Positions 16,015 to 25,653 of a DNA stretch of 64,000 nucleotides are shown piece by piece. Under the pieces are notes generated by a model that worked only from the letters and a program-made list of their open reading frames with translations, did not search any database and had not been told where the DNA came from. Made by a program: the position numbers and the translations under genes. Location: positions 124,001-188,000 of the forward strand of contig CBFHKO010000001.1 in the NCBI GenBank assembly GCA_965656445.1, given 5' to 3'. The DNA is from JAHEJA01 sp965656445 (GTDB lineage: Bacteria > Pseudomonadota > Alphaproteobacteria > Rhodobacterales > Rhodobacteraceae). Within the stretch, counting starts at the first letter, position 1. The number at the start of each line of letters is the position of its first letter.

Positions 16015-17682
16015 TTACATCAAACGGCTGATAACGATGCTGACTTCGGGTTTTTTGCCAATTTCGTTCAGGGTCGTTTGACGCGCAACACGGCGCAGCC
16101 CCTCTTCGAGTTTGTCATCATCGGTCACAGTTTTCGCATTCGCACGCCCGATGAACTGGCTGAGGTCTTCTTCTAGGGCGTCAACAAGTGGCGCGTTTGA
16201 TCGACCAACTTCTGGCAAGCCTTTAATATCGCACCAAGGTTCCCCCAAGAGCTCATCATCTTCGTCCAAAATGACAGTCACGATCACATGGCCATTCAAC
16301 GCCATGCGGATACGATCCCTGACGATACCATCCATCGCGCCATATTGCGTTGACCCATCCACATAGCGGCGGCCAGTATCGATATACTCGGCAACCTTGG
16401 GCTTGTTTCCTGAAAGATCAAGCATCATCCCGTTCACGCAAATAACTGACTCGCGCCCGTTTTCACGTGCAAGCTTGCTATGTTCGCGCAAATGACGGTG
16501 TTCGCCGTGCATTGGAATAACCATTTGCGGCTGAACAATATCGTGCATTTTCAACAAATCAGGGCGGTTCGCGTGGCCTGAGACGTGATATTGCCCAATG
16601 CTATCATCCACAATATCGACACCCTTTTCAGAGAGCTGATTGAGAATGCGGATCACACCGCGTTCATTGCCTGGAATGGTCTTGGATGAAAAGAGGAACA
16701 AATCCCCCTCTTTAAGAACCATGCCTTGAAATTTACCATTCGCAAGCTGCGCACTGGCGGCGCGGCGTTCCCCTTGGCTCCCTGTGACCAAGAGCATGAG
16801 ATTTGAGCGAGGGATATTCACCGCGTCCTCAGGTGACACCACAGGTGGGAAATCCGTTAAAACGCCTGTCTCAATCGAGGCTTCGATCATGCGGCGCATT
16901 GCGCGTCCCATAAGGCATATGGACCGCCCTGCCCGTGCGCCTGCTTCTGCCAAGGTTTTCACCCGTGCGACATTGCTGGCAAATGTCGTTGCAACTACCA
17001 TAGACGGCGCGGATTGCACCAATTTTTCAATCTCTGGACCAACTGTCGCCTCAGAGCGCCCTTCGTGATGCGAAAACACATTTGTGCTGTCACAGATCAA
17101 GGCTTTGACCCCTGATTTTGACACCTCTGCCCAGAGCTCTGGATCAAAAGCTTCGCCAACAATCGGAGTGGTATCCAATTTGAAATCCCCTGTGTGGATC
17201 AAACGACCCTCTGGGGTATCAATGACCAAAGCGCTGCTTTCTGGGATAGAATGCGAAATGGGCAAAAATCCAACTGTAAAGGGACCCGCCTTGGTGGTTT
17301 CAGGCCATTTGGACAATGTATTCACCGTGCGATCACTATGCCCGTGATCCGTCATCTTGCGACGTGCAATATTGGCGGTGAAGGTGCGCGCATAAATAGG
17401 CGCGCCCAGATCATCCCAAAGATGCCCGACAGCACCCACATGGTCTTCGTGTGCGTGGGTGATGAAGATTGCCTCAATGTCATTGCGGCGCTCTTTGAGC
17501 CAGGTCACATCTGGCAAAATGAGATCCACACCGGGGCTGCTATCCATGTCAGGGAAGGTCACGCCAAGGTCAACAACGATCAATTTCTCTTTGCCCTCTG
17601 GACCATAGCCATAGACATAGGCGTTCATGCCGATTTCACCAGCACCCCCCAAAGGCAAATAAATTAGTCGATCACTGCTCAT
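16015..17682 (-). CDS. rnj: Ribonuclease J
   Basis: Metallo-beta-lactamase-fold ribonuclease (555 residues) with both endonuclease and 5'-3' exonuclease activity in characterised members; it matures rRNA and turns over mRNA. The zinc motif HAHEDH is at residues 76-81, followed by a later GDFKLD metal segment and the beta-CASP region with GHANR and PMHGEHRHL. Alphaproteobacteria commonly place this gene after coaX, and here its ATG overlaps the coaX stop by four bases. Confidence 0.93.
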   Translation of the reverse strand: MSSDRLIYLPLGGAGEIGMNAYVYGYGPEGKEKLIVVDLGVTFPDMDSSPGVDLILPDVTWLKERRNDIEAIFITHAHEDHVGAVGHLWDDLGAPIYARTFTANIARRKMTDHGHSDRTVNTLSKWPETTKAGPFTVGFLPISHSIPESSALVIDTPEGRLIHTGDFKLDTTPIVGEAFDPELWAEVSKSGVKALICDSTNVFSHHEGRSEATVGPEIEKLVQSAPSMVVATTFASNVARVKTLAEAGARAGRSICLMGRAMRRMIEASIETGVLTDFPPVVSPEDAVNIPRSNLMLLVTGSQGERRAASAQLANGKFQGMVLKEGDLFLFSSKTIPGNERGVIRILNQLSEKGVDIVDDSIGQYHVSGHANRPDLLKMHDIVQPQMVIPMHGEHRHLREHSKLARENGRESVICVNGMMLDLSGNKPKVAEYIDTGRRYVDGSTQYGAMDGIVRDRIRMALNGHVIVTVILDEDDELLGEPWCDIKGLPEVGRSNAPLVDALEEDLSQFIGRANAKTVTDDDKLEEGLRRVARQTTLNEIGKKPEVSIVISRLM

Positions 17683-18458
17683 TTAATTTCCGTTCTTTTG
17701 TTGTGATCATGGATTAATCTCAATCCATGGATCGTCAAATCATCTTCGAATGCATCAAATAGAGCATCTGACGCTTGAAACAACGGGGCAAGCCCCCCTG
17801 TTGCGATCACTTTCATGTCGCGGTCATGCTCCCCTTTGATGCGGGTACATATTTCCTTGATCAAGCCCACATACCCCCAAAAGACACCGGATTGCATGCA
17901 GGCCACTGTGTTCGTGCCTATCACCTTTTGCGGGCGGGCGATATCCACATGTGGCAGGGCCGCCGCCGCTTGGTGAAGCGCCTGAAGGGATAAATTCACA
18001 CCTGGCGCGATCACACCACCTATATAGGCTCCGTCGTGATCTACAACATCAAAGGTCGTTGCTGTGCCAAAATCAACCACGATCAAGTCACCTCCATAGA
18101 GGTCATAGCCCGCCACGGTGTTGACGATCCGATCTGGACCCACGGAGGTGCCTTCATCCACACGAACAGATACGGGCAAGTCACAGTCAGGTTTGCCAAC
18201 GACCAAAGGGCGTGAGTTGAAATAGCGATCCGCCAAAACGCGCAAGTTAAACACAACACGCGGAACCGTAGAGGAAATGATCACATCCGTTATATCGGCC
18301 TCAATGTTTTGCAGGGTCATCAAGGTGCTGAGCCAGACGTAATATTGATCGGCCGTGCGGTGATGATCTGTCGCCGTGCGCCAAGTTGCAATGAACTCGG
18401 ACCCGTTCCAAATCGAAAACAGCGTATTGGTATTTCCGCAATCAATCGCCAATAACAT
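17679..18458 (-). CDS. coaX: Type III pantothenate kinase
   Basis: CoaX phosphorylates pantothenate, the first step of coenzyme A synthesis, and is insensitive to CoA feedback. The 259-residue protein has the ASKHA-fold motifs: DCGNTNT at 6-12, GPDRIVNT, and VVDFGTATTFD. The length is typical. It sits nine bases after birA and overlaps the ribonuclease J gene by four bases. The birA-coaX-rnj order supports cofactor genes co-transcribed behind complex I. Confidence 0.94.
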   Translation of the reverse strand: MLLAIDCGNTNTLFSIWNGSEFIATWRTATDHHRTADQYYVWLSTLMTLQNIEADITDVIISSTVPRVVFNLRVLADRYFNSRPLVVGKPDCDLPVSVRVDEGTSVGPDRIVNTVAGYDLYGGDLIVVDFGTATTFDVVDHDGAYIGGVIAPGVNLSLQALHQAAAALPHVDIARPQKVIGTNTVACMQSGVFWGYVGLIKEICTRIKGEHDRDMKVIATGGLAPLFQASDALFDAFEDDLTIHGLRLIHDHNKRTEIK

Positions 18459-18467
18459 AAGCGCCCC

Positions 18468-19220
18468 CTAGAAAAAGATATCCGCAGCCGCAATCGTTTC
18501 GCGACCTTGATCCGTTACCAAGATCAAATGCCCCGTTTCATCGACGGTGTCAAAGGTTCCAGTAATTTCACGATCTGCAACCCGTGCGGTGATCACCTCC
18601 CCCAGCCGCGCAGCATGTGAGAGCCAAAATGCACGAATGGGCGCAAACCCTAAGGTCGTGAACTGAGTTTCAAAGGCGTGGCACTGCTTGGCAAGCGCGT
18701 CTAAAAACGCCTCTGGTGTTATGTTGACTTGGGTCTGTTCCCAAATCGACACGGGCGCTACGGCGCGGGCCTCTAACTGATCTGGTTGAGGAGCATGGCG
18801 CAGATTGACCCCCATCCCAATGGCCAAAGCAACGGATTGCGGGCCAAGGATTTGGGTTTCTAACAAGATGCCTGCCACTTTGCGATCATTTAGCAAAACG
18901 TCATTTGGCCATTTCAGGGACAGCTCGGCTTTGTCCCCCAAGACATCGGAAAACGTCTGATACAAAGCACAAGCGGCAACAAAGGAGCGCAGCGCAATTT
19001 GATCCAAGGTGTCATTAGGGAAAAGCAATAAGGTCGCGGCAAAATTTCCAGTCGGGTCGGCCCAAGGGCGTCCACGTCTGCCGCGTCCCTTTGTTTGCTT
19101 GAGGCCCAAAATCCATTCTGGGCCTCGCGCTGTTTTCGAAATTCTGAGGGCATGGGCATTGGTACTATCCACTTCGGACAACACCGTTTTGCCATAGCCA
19201 TCAGGGAAGTTAGTTGACAA
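18468..19220 (-). CDS. birA: Biotin--[acetyl-CoA carboxylase] ligase
   Basis: Attaches biotin to the acceptor Lys of biotin carboxyl carrier domains via biotinyl-AMP. The biotin/ATP loop GRGRRGRPW and the KWPNDVLL motif are present, with a short C-terminal SH3-like domain. There is no N-terminal helix-turn-helix, so this is the enzyme-only class and not a repressor. The start is uncertain: the frame is open to a TTG at 19259, but the TTG at 19220 gives the family-typical N-terminus (SFxDGYG-like then EVDSTN) with an 11-base overlap with nuoN. Paracoccus has a birA homologue at the same place after its last complex I gene. The liuD protein in this window is a likely substrate. Confidence 0.9.
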   Translation of the reverse strand: MSTNFPDGYGKTVLSEVDSTNAHALRISKTARGPEWILGLKQTKGRGRRGRPWADPTGNFAATLLLFPNDTLDQIALRSFVAACALYQTFSDVLGDKAELSLKWPNDVLLNDRKVAGILLETQILGPQSVALAIGMGVNLRHAPQPDQLEARAVAPVSIWEQTQVNITPEAFLDALAKQCHAFETQFTTLGFAPIRAFWLSHAARLGEVITARVADREITGTFDTVDETGHLILVTDQGRETIAAADIFF

Positions 19221-20652
19221 GAGCCGCCGCCGCAGACTGTGCAACACTTTCGATACCAAACATATTCACGATACCGACAACCATGATGATTGCTGAAACA
19301 ACAAGCATTCCGTTCAAAACGGGATAGGTTGTTCGATCCAAGGCAACCTCTTGCTCTTCGCCAAAATACATAAAGTAGACGATCCGAAGATAATAGAAGG
19401 CACCAATGACTGATGCGATCACACCCAAAACAGCCAACCATATGAGACCTGCATCAAAGGCCGCCTGCAGCACATAAAATTTGCCAAAGAAGCCAAGCAT
19501 AGGCGGCACTCCTGCCAAGCTAAACAACATGACCAACATAGCAATCGCTTTGGTTGGATCTGTCTTGGACAACATATTCATCGCCGAGATATCTGTGACA
19601 GGCTGTCCATCTTTTTCCATGCTCATAATAAAGGCAAATGTTCCGATGTTCATCGTGACGTAGATCGCAACATAGACCAACATAGATTGAACGCCGAATT
19701 CAGTTCCAGCCGCCAAGCCCATCATCGCGTAACCCATATGGGCAATAGAGGAATAAGCCATAAGACGTTTGATATTTGTCTGACCAATCGCCGCAACCGC
19801 ACCGAGGAACATAGAGAGCACGGACATTAGAACGATCACTTGTTGCCAGTCGCCGACACTTTGACCAAAGGCATCATGCATCACTCGCGCAAACAAAGCC
19901 AAGGCCGCAACCTTTGGCGCCGTTGCAAAGAATGCAGTCACAGGGGTTGGCGATCCTTCATAGACATCTGGTGTCCACATGTGGAACGGCACTGCTGAAA
20001 TCTTAAAGGCAAGTCCTGAGATGACCAAGACGAGACCGATCAGCAAGCCAACAGGTGCGTAACCGTCACCTGCGGCAGTAATGATACCAGAAAAGGTCGT
20101 CGTTCCTGCAAAGCCATAAACCAACGACGCACCGAACAATAGCAAACCAGAGGACAAGGCACCAAGGACGAAATACTTCATCCCGGCTTCTGTTGATTTG
20201 AGGCTATCACGACGGAAAGACGCAACCACATAAAGCGCTAAGGATTGCAATTCGAGCCCCATATAAAGCGACATCAAATCCCCAGCAGAGACCATCATCA
20301 TCATACCCACAACCGCCAAAGCGATCAAAACAGGGTATTCAAATTTCAACATACCGCGCCGCGTCATATAATCTTGGCTCATGACCAAGACCGCAGCGGC
20401 CGACAAGAGGATCGTGACCTTGGCAAAGCGCGAAAATCCATCATCAATGAACATCCCGCTAAACGCGATGTTTGAACCGCTCCCTGCTGTGGCGATCCAA
20501 AAGGCAATGACGCCAAATACCGCGGCTGTTGCCCAAGTAAGCGTCGCGGCCAATTTGTCCTTGCCTGTATAGACGGCAACCAACAATGCACCCATCGCAA
20601 AAACCGAAAGCATGATTTCCGGCAGGATAATATTTAGATCAGCTTGGATCAT
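19210..20652 (-). CDS. nuoN: NADH-quinone oxidoreductase subunit N
   Basis: Antiporter-like membrane subunit of complex I, 480 residues with about 14 membrane segments. It carries the Proton_antipo_M region, including the HMWTPDVYEGSPTPVTAF and SSIAHMGYAMMGL blocks with the conserved Lys/Glu/His of the proton channel. It is the last complex I gene of the operon, 17 bases after nuoM. The stop overlaps birA. Confidence 0.96.
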   Translation of the reverse strand: MIQADLNIILPEIMLSVFAMGALLVAVYTGKDKLAATLTWATAAVFGVIAFWIATAGSGSNIAFSGMFIDDGFSRFAKVTILLSAAAVLVMSQDYMTRRGMLKFEYPVLIALAVVGMMMMVSAGDLMSLYMGLELQSLALYVVASFRRDSLKSTEAGMKYFVLGALSSGLLLFGASLVYGFAGTTTFSGIITAAGDGYAPVGLLIGLVLVISGLAFKISAVPFHMWTPDVYEGSPTPVTAFFATAPKVAALALFARVMHDAFGQSVGDWQQVIVLMSVLSMFLGAVAAIGQTNIKRLMAYSSIAHMGYAMMGLAAGTEFGVQSMLVYVAIYVTMNIGTFAFIMSMEKDGQPVTDISAMNMLSKTDPTKAIAMLVMLFSLAGVPPMLGFFGKFYVLQAAFDAGLIWLAVLGVIASVIGAFYYLRIVYFMYFGEEQEVALDRTTYPVLNGMLVVSAIIMVVGIVNMFGIESVAQSAAAALVN

Positions 20653-20669
20653 TTTGTGTCTTGCTCCTG

Positions 20670-22217
20670 TTAGTGCGATAGAGCTGCATCGGCGACGTAA
20701 TCAGCCGCGTCGAGTGCAGTGTCAAAGTTAATAACCAAGGCTTCTACAGAGGGGCCAATCAGGTCGAGAACTAATGCGGGATAGACCCCCAACAACAACG
20801 TCATGACAACGAGTGGGGCAAAAATCAGACGCTCACGGCTGGTCATATCAGACATCGTGCGCAAAGATTCCTTGATCAAATCCCCCAAGACCACCCGACG
20901 ATAGAGCCAAAGCGCGTAGGCCGCAGACAAGATCACACCAGAGGTCGCAATCGCCGCCACCCATGTGTTTTCTTGAAAGATCCCCATAAGCACAAGGAAT
21001 TCGCCCACAAACCCAGATGTCCCCGGCAAGCCAACATTGGCCATGGTAAAGAACATAAAGATCAACGCATAAGCGGGCATACGGTTAACCAAGCCGCCAT
21101 AGGCATCAATCTCACGTGTGTGCATGCGATCATAGATCACCCCAACGCAGAGGAACAAGGCCCCCGAGATAAAGCCGTGACTGATCATTTGAAAAATCGC
21201 ACCATCAAGACCCTGTTGGTTAACAGTGAAAATACCCATCGTCACATAGCCCATGTGGGCCACGGATGAATAGGCGATGAGCTTTTTCATGTCGTCTTGG
21301 ACCAAGGCGACCAAAGATGTGTAGACGATCGCAATCGCCGACATCCAGAACACCAAATCGGTCATGACAGCTGATCCAACTGGGAACATCGGCAAAGAGA
21401 ACCGCAAGAACCCATAGCCACCCATTTTCAACAAGATCGCCGCAAGGACTACAGAACCAGCTGTCGGCGCTTGAACGTGTGCATCGGGTAGCCATGTATG
21501 AACAGGCCACATTGGCATTTTGACCGCAAAGCTTGCAAAGAAGGCAAGGAACATCATCGTCTGCAAACCACCCACGACCTGAATGCCCAGAACGCTAAAG
21601 TCCTGATATGCGAATTGATGTGTCATCAATGTCGGGATGTCTGTCGTGCCTGCATCCGCGTACATCGCGATCATCGCAACCAACATCAAAACCGAGCCAA
21701 GCAAGGTGTAGAGGAAGAATTTGAACGACGCGTAAATACGGTTCTTGCCGCCCCAAATCCCGATAATCAGGAACATCGGGATCAAGCCCGCCTCGAAAAA
21801 GAGGTAAAAGAGCACCAAATCCAGCGCCATAAAGACACCCAACATTAGGGTTTCAAGCAACAAGAAGGCGATCATATATTCTTTGACGCGTGTATTCACG
21901 CCCCAGCTGGCATAGATCACCAAAGGCATCATAAAGGTGGTCAGCATCACAAAGAGAACGCTAATCCCGTCAACGCCCATTTTGTAGTTCAGCCCCATAA
22001 TCCATGTGGTCTCTTCGACCATTTGCATGCCGGTGTTTGAAGGATCAAACTGAGCAAGGATCATCAACGAGATCAGGAACGTTGCAACCGTCGTGACCAA
22101 AGCGAACCGCTTGGCGACCAAGCCCGCCGCTTCGTCGTCACCACGCGCAACAACCAATAGGATCAACGCCGCAAGCGCTGGCACAAATGTGACAATGGAA
22201 AGAAGTAGGTTATCCAT
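20670..22217 (-). CDS. nuoM: NADH-quinone oxidoreductase subunit M
   Basis: Proton-pumping membrane subunit of complex I, 515 residues with about 14 helices. Signature blocks are VHTWLPDAHVQAPTAGSV and YSSVAHMGYV, the antiporter-like core. Length and motifs match NuoM/Nqo13. The start lies one base after the nuoL stop. Confidence 0.96.
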   Translation of the reverse strand: MDNLLLSIVTFVPALAALILLVVARGDDEAAGLVAKRFALVTTVATFLISLMILAQFDPSNTGMQMVEETTWIMGLNYKMGVDGISVLFVMLTTFMMPLVIYASWGVNTRVKEYMIAFLLLETLMLGVFMALDLVLFYLFFEAGLIPMFLIIGIWGGKNRIYASFKFFLYTLLGSVLMLVAMIAMYADAGTTDIPTLMTHQFAYQDFSVLGIQVVGGLQTMMFLAFFASFAVKMPMWPVHTWLPDAHVQAPTAGSVVLAAILLKMGGYGFLRFSLPMFPVGSAVMTDLVFWMSAIAIVYTSLVALVQDDMKKLIAYSSVAHMGYVTMGIFTVNQQGLDGAIFQMISHGFISGALFLCVGVIYDRMHTREIDAYGGLVNRMPAYALIFMFFTMANVGLPGTSGFVGEFLVLMGIFQENTWVAAIATSGVILSAAYALWLYRRVVLGDLIKESLRTMSDMTSRERLIFAPLVVMTLLLGVYPALVLDLIGPSVEALVINFDTALDAADYVADAALSH

Positions 22218-22218
22218 T

Positions 22219-24291
22219 TCAGTTTGCTCCTCCGCTGAAGCTCATCCAAGTGATTAGAACAATGATGCCGATCACCATCGCAAAGGCATAGGTGAAGATA
22301 TATCCAGACTGTGCGCGTCCTGCGAGGCGGCTAAAGAATGGAATAATCCCCATAGCAATCCCGTTGATCGACCCATCAATGATATTGGTATCTCCGCGCT
22401 TCCATAGGAACCGACCCAATGCTTTGGCAGGATTGACGAAAATCGCATCATAGATTTCATCAAAGTACCATTTGTTCAGCAAGAACAAATACAAGGGGCG
22501 ATTTGCTTCGGCTACGCGAGAGGGCATTTTTGGGTCCCAAACATAGAACCAAAGCGCCGTCACAAGACCAATCAACATCGCGATAAAGGGGCTAAGCTTG
22601 ACCCATGTTGGCACATAATGCGCCTCATGCAGGATAGTGTTTTCAGGCTTGATATAGATCGCCGCTTCACCAGGTGCATCCGCCATAACATACTTAAGCT
22701 TTGACGCTTTTGGATTACGTTCCGCAACATCCTCGGCCAGCTCTTTGGCCGGTTCTTCGTAATGACCGCCAAAGAATTTCACAACTTCGTTTGTTTTTCC
22801 GAAGAACGCTGAATACCAAATTGCACCTGCAAACACGGCACCGATCGCGAGAACGCCCAGAGGGATCAACATAACCTTGGGGCTTTCTTGCGCGTGATCA
22901 TGCGTATGCTTGTCACCGCGCGCTGTTCCAAAGAAGGTCATAAACATCAAACGCCAGCTGTAGAAAGACGTGAACAAGGCCGCGATCACCAACATCCAGA
23001 AGGCATAGCCCCCGTTTGTGGCCGCATAGGCGCTTTCGATCACGGCGTCTTTAGAGGCAAAGCCGGCAAAGCCGATCCAACCAGAAAGCGGAATACCAAC
23101 ACCTGTGATAGCCAAGGTGCCAATCATCATCGCCCAATAGGTAAATGGGATTTTCTTGCGAAGGCCGCCGTAGTTCCGCATATCTTGCTCGTGATGCATT
23201 GCATGGATCACAGAGCCCGCACCCAGGAACAACATCGCCTTAAAGAAGGCGTGTGTGAACAAGTGGAACATCGCGACTGAGTAGACGCCGACCCCTGCCG
23301 CTACGAACATATAGCCCAACTGCGAACAGGTTGAATAGGCAATCACACGTTTGATATCGTTTTGGACCAAGCCAACAGTGGCGGCAAAAAACGCAGTTGT
23401 CGCGCCAAGGAATGTCACAAATGCCATCGCTTCGGGCGCAAATTCCATGAGTGGTGACATCCGACAGACAAGGAACACACCCGCCGTCACCATCGTCGCC
23501 GCGTGGATCAAGGCGGACACAGGTGTCGGACCTTCCATCGCGTCAGGCAACCATGTGTGCAGGATCAACTGAGCTGATTTACCCATCGCGCCAATGAACA
23601 ACAAGAACGCCAAGAGGTTCGCCGCGTTCCAATCACGCCACAAGAAATGTAACTCTTGTTCAGCAAGCGCAGGGGCCGCTGCAAAGACATCGTCAAAACG
23701 AATGCTACCTGTGAGGTAGAACAATCCAAAAATACCCAGAGCGAAACCAAAGTCACCCACACGGTTCACAACAAAGGCTTTGATCGCCGCCGCGTTCGCG
23801 CTTGGCTTTTTATAATAGAAGCCAATCAAGAGATAGGAGGCAACACCCACGCCTTCCCAGCCAAAGAACATTTGGACAAGGTTGTCAGAGGTGATCAGCA
23901 TCAACATCGCAAAGGTAAAGAACGACAGATAGGCAAAGAAACGGGCGCGATAGCTTTCTGTATCGGTCCAGTTTTCATCATGCGCCATATAGCCAAAGCT
24001 ATAGAGATGCACCAAAGCCGAGACCGAGTTCACAACAACCAACATGATGGTCGTGAGACGATCCAAGCGGATGGACCAGTCTGTATAAAGCGCACCTGAT
24101 TCAATAAAGCGCAAGATTGGGATATGCTGAGTTTCCCCATCAAATCCCAAGAACACGATCCAGCTCAGCGCCGCGGCAAGGAACAACAGACCTGTTGTCA
24201 GGTACTGTGCTGATTTCTCGCCAATGATGCGCCAGCCAAAGCCCGCGATCAACGCGCCAACGAGTGGAGCAAATAGGATAATCTTTTCCAT
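22219..24291 (-). CDS. nuoL: NADH-quinone oxidoreductase subunit L
   Basis: Largest antiporter-like subunit of complex I, 690 residues. The N-terminal core has the WEGVGVASYLLIGF and LHTWLPDAMEGPTPVSALIHAATMVTAG blocks. The C-terminal part contains the long lateral amphipathic helix and last membrane segment characteristic of NuoL. I chose the ATG at 24291, with AAAGGG nine bases before it; a TTG two codons upstream lies against the nuoK stop. Confidence 0.96.
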   Translation of the reverse strand: MEKIILFAPLVGALIAGFGWRIIGEKSAQYLTTGLLFLAAALSWIVFLGFDGETQHIPILRFIESGALYTDWSIRLDRLTTIMLVVVNSVSALVHLYSFGYMAHDENWTDTESYRARFFAYLSFFTFAMLMLITSDNLVQMFFGWEGVGVASYLLIGFYYKKPSANAAAIKAFVVNRVGDFGFALGIFGLFYLTGSIRFDDVFAAAPALAEQELHFLWRDWNAANLLAFLLFIGAMGKSAQLILHTWLPDAMEGPTPVSALIHAATMVTAGVFLVCRMSPLMEFAPEAMAFVTFLGATTAFFAATVGLVQNDIKRVIAYSTCSQLGYMFVAAGVGVYSVAMFHLFTHAFFKAMLFLGAGSVIHAMHHEQDMRNYGGLRKKIPFTYWAMMIGTLAITGVGIPLSGWIGFAGFASKDAVIESAYAATNGGYAFWMLVIAALFTSFYSWRLMFMTFFGTARGDKHTHDHAQESPKVMLIPLGVLAIGAVFAGAIWYSAFFGKTNEVVKFFGGHYEEPAKELAEDVAERNPKASKLKYVMADAPGEAAIYIKPENTILHEAHYVPTWVKLSPFIAMLIGLVTALWFYVWDPKMPSRVAEANRPLYLFLLNKWYFDEIYDAIFVNPAKALGRFLWKRGDTNIIDGSINGIAMGIIPFFSRLAGRAQSGYIFTYAFAMVIGIIVLITWMSFSGGAN

Positions 24292-24297
24292 GTTCAA

Positions 24298-24603
24298 TTA
24301 CCCTTTCATCACGTTAACATCTTCGACCGCGATTGTGCCACGGTTGCGGAAGAAGCTAACCAAAATCGCCAAACCAATCGCCGCCTCAGCCGCAGCAACG
24401 GTCAAGACAAAGAGGGTAAAGACCTGACCAACCAAGTCGCCCAAAAAGCTTGAGAACGCGACCAAGTTGATGTTGACAGACAACAGCATCAATTCAATCG
24501 ACATCAAAAGGATGATAACGTTCTTCCGGTTCAGGAAGAGCCCAAAGATACCAATGACAAACAGCGTCGCTGCAACTGTCAGGTAATGTTCTAAACCAAT
24601 CAT
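24298..24603 (-). CDS. nuoK: NADH-quinone oxidoreductase subunit K
   Basis: Small three-helix membrane subunit of complex I, 101 residues, next to the quinone and proton path. Conserved membrane glutamates are seen in SIELMLLSVNIN and in AAAEAAIGLAI. Its length equals the family norm. nuoL follows directly. Confidence 0.96.
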   Translation of the reverse strand: MIGLEHYLTVAATLFVIGIFGLFLNRKNVIILLMSIELMLLSVNINLVAFSSFLGDLVGQVFTLFVLTVAAAEAAIGLAILVSFFRNRGTIAVEDVNVMKG

Positions 24604-24640
24604 ATTATTCCTCGGTTTCCTTGTTCCATTCCAGCACGAG

Positions 24641-25249
24641 CTATAGCCCCTGCCCCGGTTTTACGTCTTTTAGTTCCATGGCCTTCGCAGGGTCACGCCA
24701 CATCTGATGAAGCACATTTTGGCGTTTGACATCTTTGCGATGACGCAAAGTCAAAACAATCGCCCCCACCATCGCAACAAACAGGATCAACCCTGAGAGC
24801 TGGAAGAGTAAGAAGTACTTGTCATAGAGCAAAAGCCCCAAGGCGGCCGTGTTCGTAACCCCATCTGGTGTGATCGCTGTCCGCGCAGACATCGCTGTTT
24901 CCGCTTCGGTCCAAGCGCCAAAGGCCATGACCAATTGCATCAACAACACCAAGCCGATCAATAACGCCAATGGTAAATAACGCGACATTTCCGCCTTGAG
25001 TTCGGCAAAATCCACATCCAACATCATCACAACAAAGAGGAACAAGACCGCCACGGCTCCGACGTAGACGATGACCAAAAGCATTGCGACGAATTCTGCG
25101 CCAAGCAAAACAAATAGCCCCGCCGAAGACAGGAAAGCCAAAATCAGCCATAGCACCGAATGCACGGGGTTACGGCTCACAACTGTGAACAATCCTCCAG
25201 TGATGGTGCAAAGCGCGAACAAATAGAACGCGAAGGTTGCAACGCTCAT
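24641..25249 (-). CDS. nuoJ: NADH-quinone oxidoreductase subunit J
   Basis: Membrane subunit of complex I, 202 residues with five hydrophobic segments. The YVGAVAVLFLFVVMMLDV block is the family signature around the pi-bulge helix. Its start overlaps the stop of the upstream carboxymuconolactone-decarboxylase-like gene by four bases. A 37-base spacer separates it from nuoK. Confidence 0.95.
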   Translation of the reverse strand: MSVATFAFYLFALCTITGGLFTVVSRNPVHSVLWLILAFLSSAGLFVLLGAEFVAMLLVIVYVGAVAVLFLFVVMMLDVDFAELKAEMSRYLPLALLIGLVLLMQLVMAFGAWTEAETAMSARTAITPDGVTNTAALGLLLYDKYFLLFQLSGLILFVAMVGAIVLTLRHRKDVKRQNVLHQMWRDPAKAMELKDVKPGQGL

Positions 25250-25653
25250 GTCTCTTTTTCCTCTTTGTCTTCTATAACCTCTTTGGCCAATTCCATGGCA
25301 CGGGTCATAGCGGGTAAACCGGCAAACATCGACATTTGGCCGATGGTTTCAATAATTTCTTGATCACGCGCGTCGGCCTCTTTGAGGTGACGGACTGTGA
25401 TGCGGATTTGGCTTTCGTTTTGCGCCCCTTGCATGATCAATCCAGCAAGTGTCAGCAAAAGACGTGTTTTGGCGTCCAAACCCTCTTTGTTGAGGCCATT
25501 CCCAAAGGTCATTTCCATGACATCCTTGGGCATCGTTGGCCACATATCTTCGAACCCTTTCGCCGAAAATGTTTCCATCGCAGGTTGGGCGTTTTTCACC
25601 ATCTCCTGCGCCAGTCGCATCATGTCTTCGAATGGGTTCTTTTGCGTGCTCAT
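25246..25653 (-). CDS. Carboxymuconolactone decarboxylase-like protein in nuo operon
   Basis: Soluble 135-residue protein matching the carboxymuconolactone decarboxylase/AhpD fold: DAKTRLLLTLAGLIMQG, then a helix leading to the RHLKEADARDQEIIETI segment. It contains no cysteine, so it lacks the CxxC pair of AhpD-type peroxidase partners and is unlikely to act as a thiol antioxidant. It overlaps nuoI upstream and nuoJ downstream by four bases each, so its synthesis is coupled to complex I. Rhodobacteraceae and Paracoccus complex I operons carry extra reading frames in such positions. A role in assembly is inference. Confidence 0.8.
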   Translation of the reverse strand: MSTQKNPFEDMMRLAQEMVKNAQPAMETFSAKGFEDMWPTMPKDVMEMTFGNGLNKEGLDAKTRLLLTLAGLIMQGAQNESQIRITVRHLKEADARDQEIIETIGQMSMFAGLPAMTRAMELAKEVIEDKEEKET

